Shown one piece after another: positions 47,987 to 58,680 of a stretch of DNA of 64,000 nucleotides. This stretch comes from Chamaea fasciata (lineage: Eukaryota; Chordata; Aves; Passeriformes; Sylviidae). Positions within the stretch are counted from its first letter, which is position 1, and each line of letters begins with the position of its first letter. A program made the position numbers and the translations under genes. The notes beneath the pieces were generated by a model that saw only the letters and a list, made by a program, of their open reading frames with translations, had not been told where the DNA came from and made no database searches. The stretch lies in the NCBI GenBank assembly GCA_029207755.1, contig JARCOQ010000002.1, positions 114,214,375-114,278,374 on the forward strand. The letters are read 5' to 3'.

Positions 47987-49790
47987 GCTTTGTGAGAGCA
48001 TCGATCTGCCCCACAAAACCAGGTCAGCTCTGTGGCTGGCCTGGATGAGGCAGCAGGGGATCCATGCCTTGGCCTGTCCCTGCTGCTGGTCAGCCAGGCT
48101 GTGGCTTTAGTTCTGATCCTGGCAGGATGCTTTGACCTGCTCAGGAATGTGGTCAAGCAAACTCAAAAATGATCTGTTTACAAACCCATCAGGGTAGGTC
48201 GAGAGGTGGCCACGTGTTGTTTTTGGTTTTGAATTATGATAAAATTCAGTCTGGCAATTAAACCCCGAATGGGCGTCCTGATAATGAGGCAAAGATTTGG
48301 TAAATGAGCTGCTAAACTCACCTGGAGGCCTCTGGCTGACACTCAACCACGATGGGAGCCCAGTCCGCTTCCCTTCTGGAAGGTTCTTCTAACATATTCC
48401 TTCTTGGAATGTGGAGATCTCTCCCTTAGGACTTTGGGGGTGCCCACCAGGGATAGTCCTGGAGGTTTAAGAGAAAGAAATGCCATGATCGTTGTTATGG
48501 TCGAGTCACATCAATCTCTGCTTAATAATTGTTTCTACTTTCCTAGTTCCCTACTTTTCTACTTTAACATAACTGTTTTAATGTAGTTTTAGCTTTGATA
48601 CTGGGTAATAAATGATTCTGATGGAGGCCTTTTCATCTAATCATTTGTCATAATAAAGAACTCATTTTTATATGATTTCGATGCTTTGCCATAATTAAAA
48701 CGTCCAGGACAAAGTTGTAAAACTTAAACTGTTGGCAAACTGTGGGTCCAGCCCCTCCAGGCTCCTCTCTGAGAAGTTTAGAAAGCACTTTCAGCACTCA
48801 TGACTCAGTGGCTGGGATTCTTTAATAAACTTTTCCTGAAGCTCCCACTCCGCCCACGTCACTAAGCCAACCATTTCCACCAGGAGACGTGCACAAATCT
48901 CTCAGGTTTGGAGAGCTTTTGGATCTGTGGTTATTCAGGTTTCTATTTAGGAGCCTGTGGTGCAATTAAAAAAAAAAAAAAAAAAAAGCATGCTCAGGGA
49001 AAGAGAGTTGTTTTTCCTTGTTATTGCAGTGAGAGAAATTAAATTATAAGCCCTTATCACTGCTTAGGAGTGGGAAGTGCTGGAGGGTAGAAACCTCCTG
49101 GATGAAGCCTTAACCCTCTGGAATCAAAGGCAAAATTACTGTTGACATCTCTAAAACCACGATCTCACTCTGTATAGCCTTGTGCATGTGAGTGGTTTGC
49201 ATTTTCACAGGGAGTCACGGTTATTTATTAGCTGACTGCCCACAGCATCATCAAAACTCATGGAAATGTTCCTCCATCCTTCCTTCCTCTGAAAATGCCT
49301 CTGCGAGTCAAATAGGAATTTCCCAGACCCAGTGATGTGGTTTTGGTTAGACAGAATTTATTTGTGAAATGGAGAGCTTGAGTGATTACATGCTTCCTTT
49401 TTTTGTTGTTCTCTGAGGTTTATGTTCATTTGTGAAAATGAAAGTAGGAGTGTGTTACACTGTGTTTTATTAAATCCCATTAGTTCCTGAATTATAAGTG
49501 GCCTTCTCTGTTGGAAGTAAATCTCAAAGCATTGGCTACTGAGTTTTTGGCTGTAGAAACTGCACGAAAGCAAGCTGGCTGTGAACGCTTTCTTTTTATG
49601 CAGCATTTATTATTTTGGATTTATAATTTCTGCCTTCCCCAGAAGCAGGATGTACACAGCTTTCTGTTGTTTCTCAAGCAAAAATAAAAATGTAAATTTT
49701 GTGCTGTGATCGTTTTTAACTCATCCATTTGCTTGTTCTGACATCTCCATGGAAGTGGATCTGTGAATTTGATGAAATTCAGCTGTCTGG

Positions 49791-49837
<47 letters not shown>

Positions 49838-50197
49838 CTGAGCACTTTCTGGCAAAGGCAGATTTTCCAGTGACGCTAATGACTACAGATTCTTTGGCAT
49901 ACATGGAATAGAACAAGCAACTCCATTGGAAATCTCTTCCAGGTAACCAAAATTCTGGTTTCCTTCACATCTTTCAAGTTTCACATTAAGTTGTAGCTGA
50001 GTAAAAAAAAATTAAAGAGAAATGAATTTTTTTTTTTTAAGCACAAGCTCTGAATTTAGATCTTCCCATTTCTCTGTCATTTATATCTGAATAAATGAAT
50101 ATATCTTGTTCTCACCAGAATCGTTTTCCAGTTTGGTTTTAACTTTCTCCTGAGTGCCATCCCTACATTGACTTTTATCATTTTTCTCATTGCTGAG
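47987..50197. other. unique non-coding sequence with homopolymers
   Basis: No gene seen. Contains A20 (48,968-48,987) and T44 (49,792-49,835). The stretch 48,390-48,630, ending 'gggtaataaatgattctgat', has an LTR-like look (poly(A) signal near the end), but I could not confirm an LTR structure. Confidence 0.45.
49792..49835. repeat. T44 homopolymer
   Basis: The longest mononucleotide run in the window. Such runs are prone to replication slippage and sequencing error, so the true length is uncertain. Confidence 0.9.
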
Positions 50198-50331
50198 GGT
50201 TGGGCTCTGCTCCCAGGGAACAGGGACAGGAGGAGAGGGAACGGCCTCAGGCTGGCCCAGGGGAGGCTCAGCTTGGCCAGCAGCAGGAATTTCCCCATGG
50301 AAAGGGTGCTCAGGCCTTGGCAGGGAGGTTG
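50198..50331 (+). mobile_element. CR1 LINE internal fragment, subfamily B, inverted
   Basis: 'gggctctgctcccagggaac', 'gaacggcctcaggctggccc', 'gcagcaggaatttccccatg' and 'gtgctcaggccttggcaggg'. This is subfamily B, opposite in orientation to the other B copies. It lacks both the 5' part and the normal 3' end. Confidence 0.88.
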
Positions 50332-51467
50332 TGGAGTCACCACCATGTCCCTACCTACCTTGAACCGAGGGCAGGAGCCAAAAAAGTCAGAGTAGCTGTT
50401 TCTTACCAGCCCAAATTCAACAGAATAAAACTTCCTTTCATCCTTTTTTTTTTTTTTCCTTTTTACTTCAGAGGACACCAATACATCCATTACGATCTAC
50501 AAGACCTTTTCACTAAATTGCCAGCAGCCTCTTTAGTTTATTTTCTTCACTCGGATTTGCTTTTCTTCATCGACAGCTTTTAACTCCTTAAATACAGGAT
50601 CAGATTACCTGTGTTCCTTGGGGAAGTCACCTGCAGTGACCCAACTGGCAGCTGTCAGGCTAAGATTTAACACATTTATAAGTACCTGAAGCCCCTTGAA
50701 CACCAAAAAAAGCACAGAACAGGCAGAGGCCACATCAGATCTCTCCATTTAGGGCAAGGGGCTTCTTCCTTGCTCTGCTGAATCAGCCTGAAGTGCACCA
50801 TGTCTCAAAATATTATTATTTTGTAGGAGCATAAGGCTTTTAAACCGGTTATTATGACTCTTTGGAGCCTTACCAAAGACACCAACCCCCAGATAAAACT
50901 AGAATAAACAGTGGTAGGGAGAAAAGTAGCTACTGCAAAGCCTAATTAAGTATTTTGATTAGTTCGTACTTGCTGCATTTCGGCTGCTGTTTATAATTAA
51001 TTTTATTATCTAATATCTGTCAGTGCTGGGGGTTTTTTTTAACTACTTCTTTGTTTACTTAATTGAGCCGTTTATAATCATGGCTGTGGAGGAGTGAGTT
51101 CTCCTGTTTGCTGTTATAACTGGTGGTGTTCACTAAGCCTTTTTGCCCTTTCAGCTCCCATACCCTTCACAGCACTGCCAGCAGCGACCCCAGGCAGGAA
51201 TCCAGATTTCCAGGCACAAAAAAAAGGCTGCTGAGCATCATTTCCTACCCACAGTCAAACACAAACCTTCCTTTCAGGCAGCTTTTCCTGCAAGGTACAA
51301 CCTATTCCACTCTAACACAAGTCTGAGTTGGTAAGAGTGAACTATTGAAGTTGTGAAGGAATTGGTGGAATGTCTCGTGGACACAGCCAGCCCTGCCATG
51401 GAACAGCTGCAGAATTGGAGCCAGGAGCACAAAATCCCACTGATTTTACAGCAGGAAGGAGTCACCA
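50332..51467. other. unique non-coding sequence
   Basis: No gene seen. 50,930-51,075 is rich in homeodomain-type words (CTAATTAAG, ATAATTAATTTTATTA, CTTAATTGAG) set in repeat-free sequence, the best enhancer-like texture in the window. Conservation cannot be tested from here. Confidence 0.45.
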
Positions 51468-51858
51468 TCTCCTGGGAGGAAAGGCTGGCACAGCTGGGAT
51501 TGTTCAGCCTGGACAGGAGAAACTTTGGGCTGAGCTCAGGGTGGCCTTGCAGGGCCTGAAGGAGCTGAGAAGGAAGATGAAAACAGAATATTCCCAAGGG
51601 CTGGAGGGACAGAACCCAGGGAATGGCTTCCCAGTGCCAGAGGGCAGGGCTGGATGGGATCTTGGGCAGGAATTGTTCCCTGGGAGGGCGGGCAGGCCCT
51701 GGCACAGGGTGCCCAGATTTGCTGCGGCTGCCCCTGGATCCCTGGCAGTGTCCAAGGCCAGGTTGGGTTTTTTCTTGGAGCAAGCTAGGGTAGTGGAATG
51801 TGTCTCTGTCCCAACCTGGAACTTGATGATCTTTAACCCAATCTCTGATTCTCTGATT
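51468..51858 (+). mobile_element. CR1 LINE 3' fragment, subfamily A
   Basis: 'ggaggaaaggctggcacagc', 'ttcagcctggacaggag', 'gggcaggaattgttccctgg', 'gatccctggcagtgtccaag', then a decayed tail 'tctctgattctctgat'. Confidence 0.9.
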
Positions 51859-53084
51859 TTCAATACCTTCCTTTCCGTTTTCAATACTTTGCTTTGGATT
51901 TGGAGCAGTCCGACTCCTCACGTTTTTTAGCTTTTGCCTCTGCAGTCGGTTTTCTCCTTTCTCCAGTTTAAACAGTAACTCGGCGAAAAGAGAAGGGGGC
52001 ATGTGGCCAAAAGCATTTAATCTTTCAGAGTGGCTCTGAAATGTGTCCATTACCCAAATTGAGGTAACAGGAAGATTGGGAATATCCCAATGCACGACCT
52101 TGAAAACTGGAGTCAAGCAATAGGTATGGATGGCATGGAGCTTAATAGGACAAAGTGCAGAGTCAGGAATTAAACAGAAATTCCTGCCCTCAGTTATGAG
52201 CATGATTGGACTGACAAGGGAAGAGAAGGAATTGACTTCATCTCCCTCAGTCAGAGGAGAAGAGAGCCATGAGTGCAATGCGACTGCAAAGAAGTAAATG
52301 TGATCCTACATCTCATCAGCTGGGAATGTTCCTGTAGGGAAAGGGGAATATTGTTTCTGTTGGGCATGACACTGATGAGCCCTTTGCAGGGATTCTGTCA
52401 CAATCCTGGTGCCTTCTGCACCAGGCAGATGAATTTGAACTGATGTTGAGCAGAGAAAGACCAGCAGGATAATGTGGAGAGCTCGTGGCGTAAGGGAAAA
52501 ATAGCAAGGATTGGCCCAGTTGAACCCTAGGAAAATAAAGGTGGAGAGGGGATGAAGTTGCTCACTACAAAAAATATCACACCAGATGAAGGAGAGGGAG
52601 AAAAGGAGGTAATCATGGTTTTAAATTAGTGGGGAAAATCACCACAGGAAAAGATATTCAAATAAATAAACAAAGTGCTATGTCAAAGGGAATTTCTGAA
52701 CATCAGAGAAGTGAGTAATTATTCAGCAGTTGTAGCAGGAATTTAAAAAAACAAATAAACAAACAAATCCACAACACCCAAACAACAAGAAAAAGAAAAA
52801 AAATGTAAATAACTAGATTGGGTTTATGGTAAACAGAAATCACAGATGTTTCTGGAAGGAAGGAATTGCACAGCCCAGTTCAGACATGATCCCATCACCC
52901 TGCACGTTGTTCCTGTATTCCTAACCCGGAACAGCACAACGGAGCTGAGAGGTTTTATGAATGAATTTTCAGGAAATGAGAGGCTGGAATAGAAACAGGA
53001 GGAAGAGGGAACAGAGAGGAAAGAACAGATGCAGTGACAGAGAAGCAGTGATGGGCTAGACTGGGGTCTTTGGGGGTTCCACTG
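51859..53084. other. unclassified sequence; end of a long minus-strand frame
   Basis: The minus frame 52,278-51,274 is open for 334 codons. Its 3' two-thirds read antisense to the CR1 copy. The first 120 or so codons (52,278-51,900) come from unique DNA that I do not recognise. No gene can be supported. 52,740-52,805 is A/C-rich simple sequence. Confidence 0.4.
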
Positions 53085-53131
53085 GATCTCCAGAGGTCCC
53101 TTCCAAACCCAAGTAATCTGTGATTCTGTGA
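53085..53131 (+). mobile_element. short CR1 LINE 3' end
   Basis: 'ggatctccagaggtccctt' then 'aagtaatctgtgattctgtg' at the end: a CR1 tail of under 60 bases with two octamers. Confidence 0.8.
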
Positions 53132-54304
53132 CTGCTTTATCATACATAAAATTAAGACCACAAATTCAGTGTTTCACCTGGCCCATGTAACAAAAATTTA
53201 CCTGTTGAAAATTAAATTTCAGCATTGATTAAGAAATCGCAGCCAAAGAAAAAGAGCTGAAAGGAGCCACTTGGGATTTAAAGAGTTGAAATGATTACTC
53301 ACAAGAGGAGTAGAAGGGGATTAAAATAAACAGGCCTTAATTGATTAAATTATGAATGTGAGGAAACAGAAAAGCTTCACATGATTGGTACCTGCCCTGC
53401 AGGCGGCAAAGGAAGAGGAACACTGAGAAAACACAAAGCTCCATTATCAGGGAAGATTTTTTTGCACAGGAAACGGGATACGGGGAGAAAGATGGGGAGA
53501 TTTTGCTCCTGCATGCAGCAAAATTCCAGGCTTGCCATTGGGTCTCTGCGTGCAAAACAGCTTTACATAAGCAGCTTTTATAATGCTCCATGAAGATCAA
53601 TAGCTTTAGGTTGACTTATTTGTTTTGTTTTGTTCCCCTGTTACCAAAGTACTCGATTGCAGGCTGGAAAGTTGTTTTGTTGTGTCAGATCCTCTCCAAA
53701 AATATCAGGAAAGATAGACTTTACCTTGCAAAATACAGGAGAGAGAGAAAGGGCAAAGGGGAGAAGGTTATTGCCAACCTCTCCATAATAAATTTTGGCA
53801 GCTGTGACACCTATCTCCGTATTTATAGCCATTCCCTAGCCTGGCATCCAGAAATGAGAAGGTTAGCAAGTGAAAGAGGAGCTTTTGCAGAGGAAAGCAA
53901 CCTTAAATATCAGGCAGCTTTTCCAAACAGCTGGGCCAGGTTTACCAGATTGCACCATGGAAATGTTAGACACCAAAAAAATCAGGCCTTGATGTGCAAA
54001 TAAGGGGGGAGAAAAAAAAAATGGGGGTGGTAGGCTGGGAAAGAGAATTCCCTCTGGTATTCTTCCTGCCAGAAAACAAAACCAGACAGCTTCCACCCAC
54101 TGGTCTCTCCTTATCTTCCCTTCAGTTCCTAATGGCTTGCTCTGCAAAATTCCCCCAGCTCCAGCACTCCCGAGGATTTAAAATTTCCCCTCAGATTAGC
54201 AAATGTTGACCCTTTGACAATATTATCGGCTTGTGTGAACCAAAACTGTTTCAGCTGATCTTTAAAGCAGACGTTTCCAACCACATCTTCCCTTGCTGCT
54301 GTGC
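53132..54304. other. unique non-coding sequence
   Basis: No gene seen. The 137-codon plus frame 53,590-54,003 shows no recognised domain. Confidence 0.5.
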
Positions 54305-54379
54305 AAAAAAAAAAAAAAAAAAAAAAAAAAGGAAAAAAAAAAAAAAGAAGAAAAAGAAAAAGAGAAAAAAAAAAAAAAA
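54305..54379. repeat. A-rich homopolymer tract
   Basis: A26, GG, A14, then GAAGAAAAAG-type sequence and a further A-run. It could be the decayed tail of a retrosequence, but nothing recognisable precedes it. Confidence 0.92.
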
Positions 54380-54548
54380 GCTTTCAGTGTTGCCATATGG
54401 GCTGAGGCAATATCTAGACTTACACTTTTTAGGCCAGGCAGGGAAAGTGTAATAACAAGAGGAGGAGCAAAGGAGGCTCTAGGCAAGGCTTCTCCCAAGC
54501 TGCCAGATGATTTGTTCCCTTTGCATATCAAAACACCCCCGGGCCTGA

Positions 54549-54620
54549 TCACAGAATCACAGGATCCTTTAGGTTGGAAAAGACCTCCAACATCGAGTCC
54601 AGCTTTTGATTTTCGTGAGG
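54549..54620 (-). mobile_element. short CR1 LINE 3' end
   Basis: 'cacagaatcacaggatcctt', 'taggttggaaaagacctcc' and 'aacatcgagtccagcttttg'. The match may continue weakly to about 54,650. Confidence 0.82.
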
Positions 54621-55114
54621 TTTTGGTTCATGGTGGCACCTAAAGAGCCACAGGTCAGGATCAGCCGGCCCCAGGACTGTCCAAGTGCACATTTTTAATC
54701 CTAAAAACAGGTGATTTTTGATGTGCTCATGAGTTGTTTTGATGTCTCCAGGTAAATGCTGTAATTTTGAGGACGTTGGAAAATTCTTGGCTCGCCGATT
54801 AACAGGGATCCTTTGAGACAGGATAAAAACTCAGCCTCTTTAAAATAATTAAAGCTTAGAGTTTATGTATCAAGCACTATTCAGTGGCCAAAATTCTTCT
54901 GCAGACACATTTTGGATTTCACTGCTTTTCAACTACTATTTACTAGTTGCAGTAGTAGCTCCTACTTTTTTAAACTAATTATCCCTTTCAGAGGTAAGGA
55001 GGAATGTACACCAAGGAAAGTCAGCATTTCAGAACTTGAAGAACCAAAGCCTCTGGCTCAATTTCAAATCACAAATGCTGTTTTTTATGTGTCGGATTCA
55101 TTTTCCCCGGGAGG
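54621..55114. other. unique non-coding sequence
   Basis: No gene seen. Confidence 0.5.
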
Positions 55115-55247
55115 TTTGGACTGCCCATCCCTGGAGGTGTCCCAGGAAGGTCTGAAAGTGGCACTCAGTGCTCTGGGCTGGGGATAAGGTGGGGCACAGC
55201 TTGGATTTGGTGACTTTGGAGCTGTTTTCCAACCTCAGTGATCCTGA
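55115..55247 (+). mobile_element. CR1 LINE 3' fragment, subfamily B-like
   Basis: 'gcccatccctggaggtgtcc', 'cactcagtgctctgggctgg' and 'ttccaacctcagtgatcctg'. This is the plus-strand form of the end seen in complement at 34,943 and 47,022. Confidence 0.88.
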
Positions 55248-57561
55248 ATTAAATCACACTAACATGAATCTGCACAAACTGCAGGGTAAGTTCATGGGAA
55301 TACTATCTGCATTCCCATTTTGTCCTGGGAGCTGTGTGTTCACTGAAATACCTGTGGCAAATATCCCCCAAAAATGCCTGCTAGAGATGCAGTGGTGAGA
55401 GATTTCTCTGTGTTCAAATGCTCTGTTGTTTTGGAAAATGAAATTAAATGAAACTGGAGGGGGATAAGGATGTGCCAGAGCCTGGTTTAGGCAGTTTGTC
55501 TCCATGAAATCTCTCTGCACAAGCCCCAGAGAATTAACAGGAGGCGAGGGACAGCAAAACCCTCCAGAGGGCACGTCAGAAATGAAGTTTATTTCAGGTG
55601 CACTGACCTCTGTGAGATCCTCTCCTCAGTGGCCCCAGTAGAGCAGACTCCTAATGTAAAACCCAAAATCAAGCATTTAAAGTAGGATGTGCCCATCCCC
55701 TCCCACCAACCCATTCCTCTGCTTTTCCCACCGTTTAACCATCCAAAACCAGCTCCAAAATCCTCAAGCTGATACGAACTTTGCTTCCTGACAGAAACAG
55801 TTCCCTCAAGCAGGGCACAAGTCTGGGGAATTCGAGTTGTTTCTGGGACTGTGGTGCCTAAAGGGAGCTGGGGGGAGAACAGAGTCAAAGCCCATTAACT
55901 GGAATCACCCTGAACGAGCAGATTTGGGCACTGCCAGTTCAAGTTCTGCCTTGGCCTTCGAGTGAGATGGAAAGGGGAAGGAAATCTCAGCAGCTCACCG
56001 CTCAGGCTTTTGCCTGGGACCTTCAGAAAGCAGCAGGGATCTTTTCAGCGTATCTTGGCAGGAGCATTAATTCACCCTGAGAGGCTCTGCAGGGAGATCC
56101 GTGGAGCTGACACTGAGTGAGCTGCAACTGAGACAAAATAGATCAGAGGGGGACAGCAGGCTAAGTATAAAATAATTATTTGTGCACCTGTTCCAGAGCT
56201 GTTTCAGGTTTTGTGCCCCAAGAGAAAAAGTGCCATTTGGAAAGCACGAGGGTTTGTGTGATTAAATGATGCTGTTTTGGTTCCAAGCTCAACCTAACCA
56301 CTCATATGCTGCTTCTCCTGAAATATTTAACAATTAATAGAGTTAAAAGGGCCTGCAACCCATCACATTGTGTCAGGATCATGAAGGCAGAAATAAATAC
56401 ATCTCCTCGTTTCACATAACCCCTTTTCTCCATTTTGAATGTGCCTAGTTTTCCTTCTCTGTTGGCAAATGAAAGCAGGAAAAATGAGTAACAAGTAGAG
56501 CAGGCTCTAGAAAAGCAACTTGAGCTTGGAGAACAGCTCCTGTTCCAGGAGGTTTGGTCCTAGCACAAGGGAAGAGATTTAAAGAACAGTAGTTTGCAGG
56601 AAGAAATTGAGAGTTGTGCAAATCTCCCAGGAAGAAGAGGCCCCATGCTGCTCTTTTCAGCCAGGTTCCCTTTTATGGGAAAAGCCTGAGGAACAAGAAC
56701 ACAGCCAATTTTTAACCTAACCTGATGTAATAATACATCCACCACACAATTACATGGGCTCAAATGCGATTTCAGAGAGAGAGGGAAAAAAAAAAAAAAT
56801 TATTCCCAGAAAGTACATTAGGAAATGTAGGAAGGTGTGAAGAAAGGGTGAGGTGAGAAAGGAAATGCAAATAAGGAGATTTTACAAGCTAAAGCGGTGC
56901 TGGTTTAAAGTACTACTTTTTTCTCAGAAGGAGAAAAAAAAATTAGATCACTGATGATCCATGGTCAGATGGCACAGATGGGGTGTGGAGCCGGGCTTGC
57001 TGCTAATCTAAGACAAAAAATTACAGAGAAACTGACAGGACTTTTGAAAGTGCAAATTGCTATCATTTACATTACCTGAAAATCCACAATCCCATTCTGC
57101 TTCCCACTGGCATGGGGCGGAAGTTTGGAATATGGGTAATTTATCACAGTGCAGACACCAAAGGTGAAGCATTTCACCTTTTCAGCAGGTGGAGAGGTCT
57201 GGAAAGGATGATTATGATGATGTCTGGAAAGGACTTTGGGCTCTACTTTCCAGACAGGTTTTCTCACCAAAGAAGGTTGGAGTATCTGCTGATGTCTAAA
57301 GTTGTGCACCTGCCTGTTTGCCTGGCAGCTGTTCCAGCTGGGAATGAAGGATCTGTTGGCCAATTTTGGCCGAGCCTGAGGGTGGGAAAGCAATGCCAAA
57401 GGCTCCATCAGTGAGGAGGGGGGTAAAGGTGCTGGGAAGTGCCCCAAAAGGGATGGAGAATTGTTTGTGGTGTGAGATCAGCCCTTGTTATGCACCAGAG
57501 AACTCTGGGACACAAACCCTGGTGTTCCCTGGATACACCTGTGGCTCTTTGCTTTGCTCTG
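55248..57561. other. unique non-coding sequence
   Basis: No gene seen over about 2.3 kb. An A-run lies at 56,787-56,799. Confidence 0.5.
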
Positions 57562-57738
57562 AGGGTTGGCAGGCCCTGGCACAGAGTGCCCAGAGAAGCT
57601 GTGGCTGGCCCTGGATCCCTGGCAGTGTCCAACGCCAGGTTGGACAGGGCTTGGAGCAAACATGGCTCTGTCCTTGCCCACACCGGGGGTTGGCACTAAT
57701 CAATATTCCTTTCCTACCCGAACCATTCCATGATTCCT
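57562..57738 (+). mobile_element. CR1 LINE 3' fragment
   Basis: 'gagggttggcaggccctggc', 'gatccctggcagtgtccaac' and 'gaaccattccatgattcctg'. It lies about 120 bases upstream of the tetranucleotide array and less than 500 bases from the CpG island. Confidence 0.88.
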
Positions 57739-57857
57739 GCACAGGGAGGGCTCTGCTGGGGGTAGGTGGAAACTCTCCTGAGAGGCAGCAGCATTCCTGG
57801 CGGGAGGGACAGCGCCAGGTCCCTGCTCAGCTGTGCACTCCGCTCCCTTCCCCTCAA

Positions 57858-58202
57858 TCCATCCCTCAATCCATCCATCCATCCCTCCCTCCATCCATCC
57901 CTCCCTCCCTCCCTCCATCCCTCCATCCATCCATCCATCCATCCCTCCCTCCATCCATCCCTCCCTCCCTCCATCCATCCCTCCCCCATCCATCCATCCA
58001 TCCATCCCTCCCTCCATCCATCCCTCCCCCATCCATCCATCCATCCATCCATCCATCCATCCATCCATCCCTCCTCAATCCATCCATCTGCAATCCATCC
58101 ATCCATCCATCCATCCATCCATCCATCCATCCATCCATCCATCCATCCATCCATCCATCCATCCATCCATCCATCCACCCATCCCCAATCCATCCATCCA
58201 TC
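57858..58202. repeat. (ATCC)n / (CCCTCCAT)n tetranucleotide array
   Basis: About 345 bases of ATCC units mixed with CCCT and interrupting CCCC or CAAT. The longest pure stretch is 58,093-58,176, which is 21 exact ATCC units. The first half carries higher-order blocks of CCCTCCATCC. The long open frames across it (Ser-Ile-His-Pro or Trp-Met-Asp-Gly repeats) are artefacts of the 12-base period. The array ends where the CpG island begins. Confidence 0.97.
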
Positions 58203-58289
58203 CCGCGGGGGCGGCGCAGGCGGATCGGGGCCGCCCCCGCGGAAGGAGCGCGCCGCCCCCGCCGCCCCGCTCCGCCCGCAGAGGGCGCT

Positions 58290-58310
58290 GCCGCCGCCGC
58301 CGCCGCCGCC
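58290..58310. repeat. (GCC)7 trinucleotide repeat
   Basis: Seven GCC units within the island, upstream of the splice donor and therefore in or near the 5' UTR of the predicted first exon. Confidence 0.95.
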
Positions 58311-58402
58311 CGCGCTCCGCTCCGCGCTCCGCTCCGCGCCCGCCGGGCCAGCGCAGCCCCCGGCGCATCCCCCGCGCCCGCCCCGCTCGGAACGGCGCTC
58401 AG

Positions 58403-58450
58403 AGCCGCGCACACAGCCGCGCACACAGCCGCGCACACAGCCCCGCACGC
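58403..58450. repeat. 12-base tandem repeat, four copies
   Basis: Three perfect copies of AGCCGCGCACAC followed by one with two changes (AGCCCCGCACGC). It lies about 250 bases upstream of the splice donor. Confidence 0.95.
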
Positions 58451-58539
58451 AGCCCGCCCGCTCCGGCGGAGCCCCGCTGCCCCCCTCCCCGGGGGTGCGC
58501 GGCTGGCGGGAGGTGGGCGAGCGAGCGGGCGTGGGGGGA

Positions 58540-58575
58540 ATGGAGACGCCCGGCAGCATCCTCGGGGCCGTGTGA
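58540..58575 (+). other. upstream ORF 1 (11 codons) in predicted 5' UTR
   Basis: ATG in a strong context (G at -3, G at +4) opening an 11-codon frame, [11 protein letters not shown], that ends in TGA. If the transcript starts upstream, scanning ribosomes would meet this first and main-ORF translation would depend on reinitiation or leaky scanning. The peptide is unrecognised. Confidence 0.45.
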
Positions 58576-58671
58576 CAGCGAGCGGCGCTCCGAAGAGCGC
58601 GCACGGAGCCGGAGCCGGAGCCCCCCGCAAGCCGCCCCTCCTGCCCCGTCCCGTCCCGCGGGGGAGCCGGC

Positions 58672-58680
58672 ATGGAGTGA
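58672..58680 (+). other. upstream ORF 2 (start-Glu-stop)
   Basis: ATGGAGTGA, a two-codon upstream ORF with G at -3 and +4, 13 bases before the exon end. Minimal start-stop elements of this type can stall or reset ribosomes. It also rules out this ATG as the main protein start. Confidence 0.45.

Noticed and set aside
48390..48630. Possible further LTR with a terminal AATAAA
   Set aside because: No TG...CA ends, target duplication or second copy seen in the window.
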